Positions 53,396-60,973 of a stretch of 64,000 nucleotides of DNA are shown here, in pieces. The first letter of the stretch is position 1. Each line of letters starts with the position of its first letter. The stretch lies in the NCBI GenBank assembly GCA_035295745.1, contig DATGIL010000073.1, positions 144,612 to 208,611 of the forward strand. The letters are read 5' to 3'. The notes under the pieces were generated by a model, which saw only the letters and a program-made list of their open reading frames with translations, was not told the DNA's origin and ran no database searches. The translations under genes were made by a program, and so were the position numbers. This stretch comes from JAIQFL01 sp035295745. Its GTDB lineage: Bacteria; Acidobacteriota; Terriglobia; Bryobacterales; Bryobacteraceae.

Positions 53396-54283
53396 CTACC
53401 GAACGTATCGCGCGCTGTCGCCAGGGCCTGTGACGAACCCGGCAAAGGCTCCTGCTGCCCGTAAGCACACCAGCAGGGCCAGAAAGGGCGTGCTTGCGAC
53501 GATCGTGCCCAGCATCCTTCGCTTCGCCAGAACCGTGCCCAGAGCGCGTGCGAAGAGCAGCGGAGGCATGGCCGCGCATGCCACCAGCCGGATCAACAGT
53601 TCCGGCCAGCCGATTCGACGACGCCTGAATCCGGCCAGCGTGCGAGACCCGTGAAAGTGAAGCAGACACGTTCCCAGGAAACCGAGGGATTGAACGTGGC
53701 TCACGACGATCCGGCCGTCGGCCACCAGCGTCTCTCCCCGCCGCCGAAGTTCTTCATTCATCATCCACTCCATCTCTCCGGAGGGCCGAATCTCCCCGCT
53801 GATCGCCCGCCGCTTGTACGAGAGATTGAGTTGGGTGATGAGGCGGCATTTCCCGCGTTGCAGCGGGAGCATGGCCGCTCCGTTCGCGTAGAAGAAACTG
53901 GCCCAGTCCATCAGCGATTCAGTTGCCCCATTCTCGACGGCGCCCCCGATGACGCCTGCTTCCGGGTACTCCTGGTGAGCCGCCAGGATTTTCGCGCACC
54001 AGTCGGGACTGACCCGGCAATGGTCTTCGGTCAAGGCGATGATCTCGCCGCTCGTCCGGTTCACGCTCATCGCGCGCAACTCATACACGGAGGCGCCTGG
54101 CGACGTGATCCAGATCACGCCTGGAAAAGGCGGAGCCGAGGAATCGGGCTGTCCCCGGCCGTGGCCGTCAGCGACGATAATCTCCGCCGGAATCGCGCGC
54201 GCCTGATCGTAGAGAGATTCCAGGGCTCCCCGCATTTCCGGCCAAGGCTGAGTTGTGGCGATGACGATCGATAGTGGCGGCAC
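53396..54283 (-). CDS. Family 2 glycosyltransferase with C-terminal membrane segments
   Basis: A 295-residue GT2 enzyme. PPLSIVIATTQPWPEMRGALESL and AEIIVADGHGRG form the nucleotide fold; IIALTEDHCRVSPDWCAKIL holds an E-D-H acidic site in place of the usual DxD; EMEWMMNEELRRRGE is the later acidic motif. The C-terminus has two hydrophobic segments (ELLIRLVACAAMPPLLFARAL; MLGTIVASTPFLALLVCLRAAG), so the protein is probably membrane-attached. Start: GTG at 54283, exactly six bases after TATAAT and without a Shine-Dalgarno. Tail-to-tail with the GT4 gene; both may act in the same glycan pathway. Confidence 0.87.
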   Translation of the reverse strand: MPPLSIVIATTQPWPEMRGALESLYDQARAIPAEIIVADGHGRGQPDSSAPPFPGVIWITSPGASVYELRAMSVNRTSGEIIALTEDHCRVSPDWCAKILAAHQEYPEAGVIGGAVENGATESLMDWASFFYANGAAMLPLQRGKCRLITQLNLSYKRRAISGEIRPSGEMEWMMNEELRRRGETLVADGRIVVSHVQSLGFLGTCLLHFHGSRTLAGFRRRRIGWPELLIRLVACAAMPPLLFARALGTVLAKRRMLGTIVASTPFLALLVCLRAAGAFAGFVTGPGDSARYVR

Positions 54284-54289
54284 CGGGGA

Positions 54290-54295
54290 ATTATA
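54290..54295 (-). promoter_or_regulatory. -10 box 6 nt before a GTG start (leaderless candidate)
   Basis: A perfect TATAAT on the minus strand is followed by TCCCCG and then the GTG at 54283. The layout is the same as at 51803-51815. A -35 match at 16-18 bp is poor (TTGATT is present at 20 bp). The gene lacks a Shine-Dalgarno. Confidence 0.5.
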
Positions 54296-54390
54296 CCTCT
54301 CCTCCGCTACCTCGAAATCAATTTGCCATGCCGGAGCGGTCCGCCAACCGAAAGTCTCGACGCAGCAAACCAGGAGTTAGCGCCATATCG

Positions 54391-54912
54391 CTAGTTGAAG
54401 TGGAAGGTCCAGGTGGCCAGCCCTTGATATCCGCTTACTTTTCCGTCGTTGATAACGGCGCCTACGCCGAACTTCAGCGGCTTCAGCGGACCTTGATTGA
54501 AGCCGAGACTCAACCCCAGGTTGACCGTCTTGGTATCCAGGGAATCCGTCGCGTTCAGCCCGAAGTTGAGGTCGTTCGTCTTCAGCACGATCGAACCTTG
54601 CACCTGCTGCACTGTGGTGGCCGCGGCGATCACGCCCAGGCTGATCGACACCTGCAAGTTCTGCCACTTCTCCGTCGCCACTACACCCGCACCCAGAATC
54701 TGCTTGTCGGGCTGAAACGCCAGCAACTGGCCTTGAATCGTGAGCTTGCCGATCTTGAAAACCTGGAACGGCTTCTGCTTGAGGGCCGAGGCTGCGAGGT
54801 TGGTAACGGTGCCGCCGGTCTTGGTCGCGTAGAGCACGGCAACTCCGCCGATCGCCAGCACAACGCCGCTTACAAAGACCATCCCGGAATTCTTGTCCAC
54901 CCAGGCGCCCAT
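54391..54912 (-). CDS. Unknown protein, C-terminal part of a frameshift-split gene
   Basis: A 173-residue reading frame starting at an ATG (54912) with poor ribosome site. It begins GAWVDKNSGMVFVSGVVLAIGGVAVLYATKTGG, containing one membrane segment, and continues with alternating polar/hydrophobic strands (FKIGKLTIQGQLLAFQPD; LNFGLNATDSLDTKTVNLGLSLGFNQG; YQGLATWTFHFN) that look like a small beta barrel or lipid-binding sheet. Coding text continues upstream of the ATG in the same frame (AAQDFDAAAKATP), meeting the frame of 54870-55286 at an A4 run near 54952-54955. I therefore think the true protein spans both and has ~298 residues. No known family recognised. Confidence 0.6.
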   Translation of the reverse strand: MGAWVDKNSGMVFVSGVVLAIGGVAVLYATKTGGTVTNLAASALKQKPFQVFKIGKLTIQGQLLAFQPDKQILGAGVVATEKWQNLQVSISLGVIAAATTVQQVQGSIVLKTNDLNFGLNATDSLDTKTVNLGLSLGFNQGPLKPLKFGVGAVINDGKVSGYQGLATWTFHFN

Positions 54913-55286
54913 CGGTGTGGCCTTGGCCGCGGCATCGAAATCCTGCGCCGCTTTTCCAGCCGCTTGTATTCGGGACTCGCCTTAATCTGTTGCAGGGCCG
55001 CATCGCTAAGCTTGCCGCCAGCCGATCCGCCAATCGCGGCAAGCAGATCCTGGGCGTCTTTGGCGGTGAGCGGATTCATTCCGGTGCCAGCGGCCATGCG
55101 CTTCAGGATGAAAGAGTCGAGCGCGGATTGGATCGCGTCCTGGACGTTCTTGTCCGACAGGCTCTTTTGCAACAGCGTCGGAAAGCTCGCGAGCTGCTGC
55201 CCGAACAGGTCAAACGCCAGCACAACCACCTGGGTGGTCGCATCGCCTAGCGGCTTCGTCGGAAAATTGGATGGTGCGGCTGCCAT
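54870..55286 (-). CDS. Unknown protein, N-terminal part of a frameshift-split gene
   Basis: A 138-residue frame with an excellent start: ATG at 55286 preceded by GGAGGAG at 6 nt. It reads MAAAPSNFPTKPLGDATTQVVVLAFDLFGQQL, then helical, small-residue-rich text (LLQKSLSDKNVQDAIQSAL; NPLTAKDAQDLLAAIGGSAGG; ALQQIKASPEYKRLEK). After the A4 run near 54952-54955 the frame turns into Arg/Pro-rich text (RRRISMPRPRPHRWAPG), a sign of reading the wrong frame, while the neighbouring frame continues sensibly into 54391-54912. One missing A in the run explains everything. Function unknown. Confidence 0.65.
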   Translation of the reverse strand: MAAAPSNFPTKPLGDATTQVVVLAFDLFGQQLASFPTLLQKSLSDKNVQDAIQSALDSFILKRMAAGTGMNPLTAKDAQDLLAAIGGSAGGKLSDAALQQIKASPEYKRLEKRRRISMPRPRPHRWAPGWTRIPGWSL

Positions 55287-55437
55287 AAATCTCCTCCAGA
55301 GAGATTCCTGTCGTTTTTATATCACGACCGCCCGCGCCTGCAATGCAGCCGGGTACTATGGCGTCGAGCGAAAGCGCACGTACCCCTCGATCGCACCGGA
55401 GCCGGGCCAGTATGCCGAAAAGGCCGGGTTCGCTCCC

Positions 55438-56060
55438 TTACGGTCGCGGCTCGTAAGCTACCCGAATACGTTCGCGCGACAAGTGCTTGCGAGCCGCGCC
55501 TGTAAGCAAGCGATGTCCGGATTTTTCACAGCTTAGTACACTTACGGTCGCGGCTCGTAAGCTACCCAATTACGTTCGCGCGACAAGTGCGCTTGCGAGC
55601 CGCGCGCGTAAGCAAGCGATGTCCAATCGTATGTCAGGCAGGCGCGCCCCGATTTTTCACAGCTTCGTACACTTACGGTCGCGCCTCGTAATCTACCCAA
55701 GTACGTTCGCGCGATCAGTGCGCTTGCGAGCCGCGCGCGTAAGCAAGCGATGTCCAATCGTATGTCGGGCAGGCGCGCCCGATTTTTCACGGCTTCTTAC
55801 ACTTACGGTCGCGCCTCGTAAGCTGCCCAATTACGTTCGCGCGACAAGTGCGCTGCGAGCCGCGCGCGTAAGCAAGCGATGTCCAATCGTATGTCGGGCA
55901 GGCGCGCCCCGATTTTTCACAGCTTCTTTACACTTACGGTCGCGACTCGTAAACTACCCAAATACGTTCGCGCGATCAGTGCGCTTGCGAGCCGCGCGCG
56001 TAAGCAAGCGATTGTCCGAACTTTTCCCAGCCTCTCACTTCCGGGGCTCGTAAACTCACT
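55438..56060. repeat. Tandem array of 104-131 bp hairpin units, five copies plus a partial sixth
   Basis: Units start at 55438, 55542, 55673, 55803 and 55934, with a partial one near 56038; lengths are 104, 131, 130, 131 and ~104. Each has two hairpins: ttacg-gtcgcggct-cgtaa, and cgcttgc-gagccgcgcgcgtaa-gcaagcg. Longer units also carry caatcgtatgtcgggcaggcgcgcc. The hairpin stem cgcttgc/gcaagcg is the core of the dispersed repeats elsewhere in the window. Open frames inside it (LRAARVSKRCPIV and the like) have no start signals and are low complexity. The array fills most of the 808 bp between two minus-strand genes; 55287-55437 holds nothing I recognise. Confidence 0.9.
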
Positions 56061-56094
56061 GCAAACGCCGCACGACACTTCGCAGCCCGCTGCG

Positions 56095-59000
56095 CTAGTG
56101 AATTTCGGCTAGAGCCTGACGGGTTTCAGACGCCAGCAGCGACCAGTTCTTAGGCTCGAGCTCAGCCAGCAAAGTACGCAGATCCTGGGCCGCCTTGGCC
56201 GTGTCGCCGTTGGCCGCCTCCACCCTGCCCGCCACCAGGCGGTACGTCATTCTTGCCAGAAACTCGTGCGTCGCGACGAACGCCTTCCGGCCGCGCTGGA
56301 TCGCCTGCGCGGCTTGTGCCGGCTTGCGCTGCGCCAGATAGGACTCCGCCAGTACCGTATACGCCGCCGTCTCCCGCGCTGTTGCATCAATCGAGTGATA
56401 CCCCGCAGCCGAATCCTCAATCTGCTTTTCAGTTCCCGCGGCCGCCCCCGCCGCAATCTTGATCCGCGCGTCAATCAATTCCGACTCCCACAGTTCTGGC
56501 TTTTGATTTTGCGAATGGTAGTACTCATTGGCCTCGGCCAGGGTTCGATTGGCCGTCGCGAAGTCTTTCTGCTCGCACGCGATCTGTGCCACCGTCGCCA
56601 ATCCGTCGGCGACATATTGCCGCGCCTTTAACGTGCGCGACAGAGCCACCGAATCTTCATACGATTTTCGCGCCCCCGCCAAGTCCCCCTGTGCTTCCTT
56701 CACATCGCCAATCTGCTGCAACACCACCGCTTTCAGGCGTGCTTCGTTCAGGATGTCCACCATCGTAAGCGCCTCTTTCAAATGATCGGACGCGGAAACC
56801 AGATTGCCATCATCAATATCGAGTAGAGCCAGCGTCATGTGCGAGCGCGCGATCTGCGCGCGGTTGTTCAGCTCGATCGCGATCGACAGGGTCTCTTCGT
56901 AATGCTGGCGCGCCTCATCCTGCCGGTTCACGCGGCGCAGCAGATTTCCCGAATTGTTCAAGAGGCCCGCTAGTTCCTGTTTCGCCCCTAGCTCGCGCGC
57001 GATCTCAATTGCCTGGGAGAAGACTTTGAGCGAACCACTCATGTCGCCCCGTCCGCGGATGGCCAATGCCAGCGTATTCAGCGCTGGCGGAAGGGCGCTG
57101 CGGTTGCCAATCTGCTGGAACAATGCCATCGCCCGCTCCGTGTATTCCCGGTTGGTCTGGTAATCTCCCTTCTTCCAAAAAATCAAGCCCTCGCGCAGAA
57201 TCACGGACGCGCTGCCGAAGGTGTCGCCCATCTCGCGATTGATGGCTTCCGATGCCTGGTACTTGGAAAGCGCCTCATCGAACTTGTTCTGTCCGTACAG
57301 AGCATCGCCTTCGTGCCGATACGCCGCAGCCTCCAGAAGGTGGGCATTCTTTGCGGTCGATTCCTCAAGCGCGCGGGCCGCCGCGCTGAACTGTCGGTTA
57401 AAATCGGACTGAACGCGGGCAATCGCGGCTTCCAACAAGTCGATGTTCGGTGCCACATCTTTCCCCGACGGCCGGGCGCGTAGCATCTGCAGGGTGCCTA
57501 GTGCGTCATCCGGCTTGCCCGCGTCCAATTGCGCCTGAGCCAATCGCAACCCGTAATCGGGATTGTCGTTGAATAGATCCCACAACTGCCGGTAAGTGGA
57601 AATCTCCTGCGTGAAGTTATTCGAAGCTCCGTAGTAACGTCCCGCCACGGACAGGCGTTCCTCTCGCGGCAAGGTGGCAGAAAGGTCAAAAGCCGTCTTG
57701 GTCTCGGTGCGCGCCATCTGCTCATATCCCAGAGCGCCCAGAGCGGCTCCATAGGCCGAATGCGCCAGGGGATTCTTCGGGTCGGCCTCCACCGCCTGCT
57801 TGAACAGATCGCGGGCCCCCAGGGTATCAAAGTGGCGGCTTTTTTCCAGGCCCTCCGCATAGAGCTTGGCCGAGGCCGGATTCGAATAGACTCCCAGTAC
57901 GCCGGCAGTACGCTTGCGCGCCACGTCGGTCCAGTCCGAATTGCGCATCAGTTCGCCGACCGCCTCGGACACCAGCGTTGCCAATTCGCCAGGCGTTCCG
58001 GTTTCACTGGCGCCGGCCAGTATCTGACCCGTCTTGGCGTCCTGCAATCGCACATACAGCCGCAAAGGGCTATCCTGATTGCCCGAGGCGACCAGGTACG
58101 ATCCAGTCACAAAATAGTCGACGTTGAGATTGGTACCTAAGCGACCCAGAACTTCGCGCACATACTGCTGCGAGTCGGGTACCTTCAAGTCGCTTTTGGC
58201 TTGGTCTACTTTTTCGGTGGAGACGACACGGACACGTTCGGAGGCCGCCAGATCGGTGGCCAACATCTCGGCCAGCGCAGTCGAAATCCAGGACGCGTCT
58301 GAGCGGCCGGAGAGGTTCTGGAATCCTACCACGGCCAGGGAACGGCGTCCGCTCTTCACCGGAGTCGTACCGAAGCGGCCCCATAACAACGCCACCAAAA
58401 CCACAAATGCCGTCGCCAGCACGGGCTTCCACGCTTTGCGGAATTGGCGCTTGGCAGCACGAGCCAGGCTGCCGGCCTTGGCCAGTACAGGTTGCTGCTC
58501 CAGGTAGCGGCCAATGTCGCTCGAAAGCTCCGCCGCGCTCGCATACCGCTCTGCCGGCGCCTTCCGCATCGACTTCAAAACCACGTGGTCCAGATCGCGT
58601 GCCCAGGCGCGCTCGCCCGCCTGTTTGCTGGGTGGGACGGGGTCCTCTTCGCAGATCGCATTAGCCAGCGTATGGACGGCTTCGGCCGAGTTGCGGAAGG
58701 GATGCACTCCTGTAAGTAATTCGTAGAGCAGGACTCCCAGCGCGAAAATGTCACTGGCTGGAGTGACCGGGTCTCCGCGCAGTTGTTCCGGGCTGGCGTA
58801 GAGCGGGGTGGCCACGCGATTCAAAGTGGCAGTTCGCGGAGTGGTGACGCCCTTCTCCTGCACTTTGGCGATTCCGAAATCCAGCAACTTGGGCTTGCCG
58901 TTGGATGTGACCAGGATGTTGGCCGGCTTGAGGTCTCGATGAACCACTCCGCGCTGGTGCGCATACTCCACGGCATCGCAGACTTGGAGGAACAGCTCCA

Positions 59001-59550
59001 GGCGAGCCCGAATCGGGAGCTTTCCATCGCGGCAGAACACGTCGAGATACTGCCCCTCGACATATTCCATGGTGTAGTACGGCAGATTGTCTGAAGTCGT
59101 CCCGCCATCCAGAAGGCGGGCGATGTTGGGGTGGTCGAGATCGGCCAGAATTTGGCGTTCGGCGCGAAAGCGCGAGATGTCGACCTCGCTCAACATCCAG
59201 CGCTTGAGGATTTTGATCGCCACCGTCTGCTCGAATAATCCGTCTGCCCGAACGCCCTGGTAAACAACTCCCATACCGCCTTCGCCGAGTTGGCGCTCGA
59301 TGCGGTAAGGGCCGAGCCGCGTGCCCAGGAACGGCGTGGGAATCTGGTCGATCACCGTCTGGGCATGCGAAGCCAGGGCCGATTCTTCCAGGAAGTCGGA
59401 AGACTCGTCGGAGGCCTCCAGCAGCATGCGCACTTCGTGGGCGAGGTCGGCGTCGCCGGTCTCCCGAAGCAGCCGTTCGCGGTCGGCCGCAGGAGCCTGG
59501 CGCGCCGTTTCGAACAACTCCTTTACCCTCTGCCACCGCTCCGCCGTCAC
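56095..59550 (-). CDS. Serine/threonine protein kinase with extracytoplasmic TolB-like and TPR domains
   Basis: An 1151-residue receptor-type kinase. After an ~80-residue N-terminal helical part, the Hanks-type kinase domain runs ~82-350: GEGGMGVVYQG (P-loop, ~89-99), VAIKILK with the ATP-binding Lys near 113, HRDLKPAN (204-211), DFG (224-226) and SPEQLRGD. One membrane segment (VLATAFVVLVALLWG, ~378-392) follows. Outside lie a TolB-N/FlgO-like block (SLAVVGFQNLSGRSDASWIS ... LATDLAASERVRVVS) and ~20 TPR-like helices to the C-terminus. Start: GTG at 59550 overlapping the sigma-factor stop by 4 bp (GTGA), so the two are translationally coupled. The kinase likely acts on, or with, that sigma factor; inferred from position. 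Confidence 0.93.
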   Translation of the reverse strand: MTAERWQRVKELFETARQAPAADRERLLRETGDADLAHEVRMLLEASDESSDFLEESALASHAQTVIDQIPTPFLGTRLGPYRIERQLGEGGMGVVYQGVRADGLFEQTVAIKILKRWMLSEVDISRFRAERQILADLDHPNIARLLDGGTTSDNLPYYTMEYVEGQYLDVFCRDGKLPIRARLELFLQVCDAVEYAHQRGVVHRDLKPANILVTSNGKPKLLDFGIAKVQEKGVTTPRTATLNRVATPLYASPEQLRGDPVTPASDIFALGVLLYELLTGVHPFRNSAEAVHTLANAICEEDPVPPSKQAGERAWARDLDHVVLKSMRKAPAERYASAAELSSDIGRYLEQQPVLAKAGSLARAAKRQFRKAWKPVLATAFVVLVALLWGRFGTTPVKSGRRSLAVVGFQNLSGRSDASWISTALAEMLATDLAASERVRVVSTEKVDQAKSDLKVPDSQQYVREVLGRLGTNLNVDYFVTGSYLVASGNQDSPLRLYVRLQDAKTGQILAGASETGTPGELATLVSEAVGELMRNSDWTDVARKRTAGVLGVYSNPASAKLYAEGLEKSRHFDTLGARDLFKQAVEADPKNPLAHSAYGAALGALGYEQMARTETKTAFDLSATLPREERLSVAGRYYGASNNFTQEISTYRQLWDLFNDNPDYGLRLAQAQLDAGKPDDALGTLQMLRARPSGKDVAPNIDLLEAAIARVQSDFNRQFSAAARALEESTAKNAHLLEAAAYRHEGDALYGQNKFDEALSKYQASEAINREMGDTFGSASVILREGLIFWKKGDYQTNREYTERAMALFQQIGNRSALPPALNTLALAIRGRGDMSGSLKVFSQAIEIARELGAKQELAGLLNNSGNLLRRVNRQDEARQHYEETLSIAIELNNRAQIARSHMTLALLDIDDGNLVSASDHLKEALTMVDILNEARLKAVVLQQIGDVKEAQGDLAGARKSYEDSVALSRTLKARQYVADGLATVAQIACEQKDFATANRTLAEANEYYHSQNQKPELWESELIDARIKIAAGAAAGTEKQIEDSAAGYHSIDATARETAAYTVLAESYLAQRKPAQAAQAIQRGRKAFVATHEFLARMTYRLVAGRVEAANGDTAKAAQDLRTLLAELEPKNWSLLASETRQALAEIH

Positions 59551-60128
59551 GTGGTTCGCCTCGTGGTCGAGAGGGTATGGTAAATCCAGGCTTTGGCGAG
59601 GATCCAGTCGCGTTTCACGGTGGAAGCCGAAATTCCTAGCACCTCGGCGGTTTCTTCGATGCTCAAGCCGGCGAAAAAGCGCAGTTCCACAATCCGGCTC
59701 TGCTGCGGGTCGAAGCGGCTGAGGCTGAACAGGGCGTCGTCCACGGCGATCAGTTCCAGGTCTCGGTCCTGCGGAAAGGCAAGGGCATCGTCGAGCGAGA
59801 GTGCCGGCATCGGGCCGCCCCGCTTGGCACTCTGGCGGGCGCGGGCGTGGTCCACCAGAATGTTACGGATCATATTGGCGGCCACCCCGAAGAAGTGGGC
59901 GCGGCTCTGCCAGTCGGTGCGAGTCTGGTCCATCAGGCGGAGAAATGCTTCGTGTACCAGTGCCGTGCTCTGCAGGGTGTGACTGGGGCGCTCCCGGCGC
60001 AGGAACCGGCCGGCGATCAGTCGTAATTCGTCGTAGACCAGGGGAATGAGACGGTCCAGCGATTCCCGGTCGCCGGCCCGCCACTGTATCAAAAGCTGTG
60101 TCACATCCCCGGGTTTCTGCCCCTCCAT
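59547..60128 (-). CDS. ECF-like RNA polymerase sigma factor (TIGR02999 group)
   Basis: A 193-residue sigma-70-like factor. Region 2: ESLDRLIPLVYDELRLIAGRFLRRERPSH (in part) and ALVHEAFLRLMDQ, HFFGVAANMIRNILVDHARAR. Region 4: FDPQQSRIVELRFFAGLSIEETAEVLGISASTVKRDWILAKAWI, with its helix-turn-helix. The pattern 'RRE...TLQ.TALVHEA.LRL' is that of the TIGR02999 / ECF sigma-70 'X6' group, very common in acidobacteria and planctomycetes and typically encoded next to Ser/Thr kinases, as here. The ATG at 60128 has GGGGGAG 5 nt upstream. Probably controlled by the coupled kinase rather than by an anti-sigma factor. Confidence 0.93.
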   Translation of the reverse strand: MEGQKPGDVTQLLIQWRAGDRESLDRLIPLVYDELRLIAGRFLRRERPSHTLQSTALVHEAFLRLMDQTRTDWQSRAHFFGVAANMIRNILVDHARARQSAKRGGPMPALSLDDALAFPQDRDLELIAVDDALFSLSRFDPQQSRIVELRFFAGLSIEETAEVLGISASTVKRDWILAKAWIYHTLSTTRRTT

Positions 60129-60238
60129 GCAACTCCCCCAAAAATCTTCACCCGCGGTGAGCCTTTCCGTGCTGAATTCCCGCGTTAACCAGAGAACGTT
60201 AATTTACCGCATTCAGATTGATTCTGGGGAGGGAAGCC
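60129..60238. promoter_or_regulatory. Shared control region between two divergent sigma-factor genes
   Basis: 110 bp separate the two sigma-factor starts. Within it, two direct CGTTAA motifs (60183-60188, 60197-60202) lie 14 bp apart and are flanked by an inverted pair CTGAAT (60172-60177) / ATTCAG (60211-60216). These could be sites for one of the sigma factors or a regulator. The assignment is by symmetry only. Confidence 0.35.
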
Positions 60239-60826
60239 GTGCAGGATTTAACCTTAGATAGCCGGGTAGACGAGGACGCCGAGTTGGGACGGCGGCTGAA
60301 GAGCCGCGATCCCAAGGCCATGGCGGAGCTATACGACCGTTACGGCCGCTTGGCATACTTCCTGATCTATCGAATTGTCGGCGATGAAGGCGCGGCGGAG
60401 GACATGGTGCAGGAGTCTTTCCTGCGGGTGTGGAACAGCATTCACAATTTCGAGCCAGGGCGAGGCCCGCTGGGACGATGGGTGCTCTCGGTCGCGCGCA
60501 ATCGGGCGATCGACTACCTCCGGTCGTGGGAGGGCCGCCAGACGCGAGGCGCATGTCCGATCCATGAGTGGGATCAACCCTCGGCAGACCCTGATGCGGA
60601 GAACAATCTGCTGACCGCGGACCTGCAAAATGCACTGCGCAACGCCATGTCGAGACTCAGCGAGCGGCAGCAGGCGATTCTGAACCTGGCCTATGTGGAA
60701 GGTCTGACTCAGATGGAGATGGCGGATCGCCTGAAGCGTCCGCTGGGCACCATCAAAACGTGGGTGCGGGGCGCGCTGCAATCGCTACGCAGCGAGATGG
60801 CGGTATACAGCGAGCGCACGGTGTAG
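60239..60826 (+). CDS. ECF RNA polymerase sigma factor (RpoE/SigK-like)
   Basis: A 195-residue ECF sigma factor. Region 2: LYDRYGRLAYFLIYRIVGDEGAAEDMVQESFLRVW, then PLGRWVLSVARNRAIDYLRS. Region 4: LSERQQAILNLAYVEGLTQMEMADRLKRPLGTIKTWVRGALQSLR. The spacing and 'D.YLRS' are those of ordinary ECF factors, unlike the TIGR02999-type factor across the gap. The start is a GTG at 60239, chosen because GGGGAGG lies 7 nt before it; an earlier reading lacks such a signal. No anti-sigma (zinc-finger or RskA-like) gene follows; downstream come an intergenic repeat and a convergent ADOP gene. How it is held inactive is therefore unclear. Confidence 0.93.
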   Translation: MQDLTLDSRVDEDAELGRRLKSRDPKAMAELYDRYGRLAYFLIYRIVGDEGAAEDMVQESFLRVWNSIHNFEPGRGPLGRWVLSVARNRAIDYLRSWEGRQTRGACPIHEWDQPSADPDAENNLLTADLQNALRNAMSRLSERQQAILNLAYVEGLTQMEMADRLKRPLGTIKTWVRGALQSLRSEMAVYSERTV

Positions 60827-60840
60827 AGCACTTAGTCGGC

Positions 60841-60880
60841 GGTTTCAGAAGTCCGCCAACGTATCGCCAGATCGCTTGCC
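60841..60880. repeat. Dispersed intergenic repeat, copy C (short)
   Basis: ggtttcagaagtccgccaac-gtatcgccagatcgcttgcc, the same element as 18566-18620 in the same orientation, with the gagccgcgcgcg end missing. It lies between the convergent ECF sigma and ADOP genes. Confidence 0.75.
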
Positions 60881-60973
60881 TGAATACTGAGCCGTTTCAA
60901 CGAAACGAGGTACTTCGTTAGAACTGCCTGGTCGTGGCTCGAGCCACGATCACCCGTCGCAGCCTGATCGCAT

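Noticed and set aside
54945..54960. Programmed -1 frameshifting at the A4 run as the main explanation
   Set aside because: GAA-AAG is at best a weak slip site and I can see no confirmed downstream structure; a lost base in a homopolymer is simpler. Kept only as an alternative.
55487..56112. Open frames inside the 104-131 bp array
   Set aside because: They repeat with the DNA units and have no ribosome site; frames are interrupted by unit-length changes.
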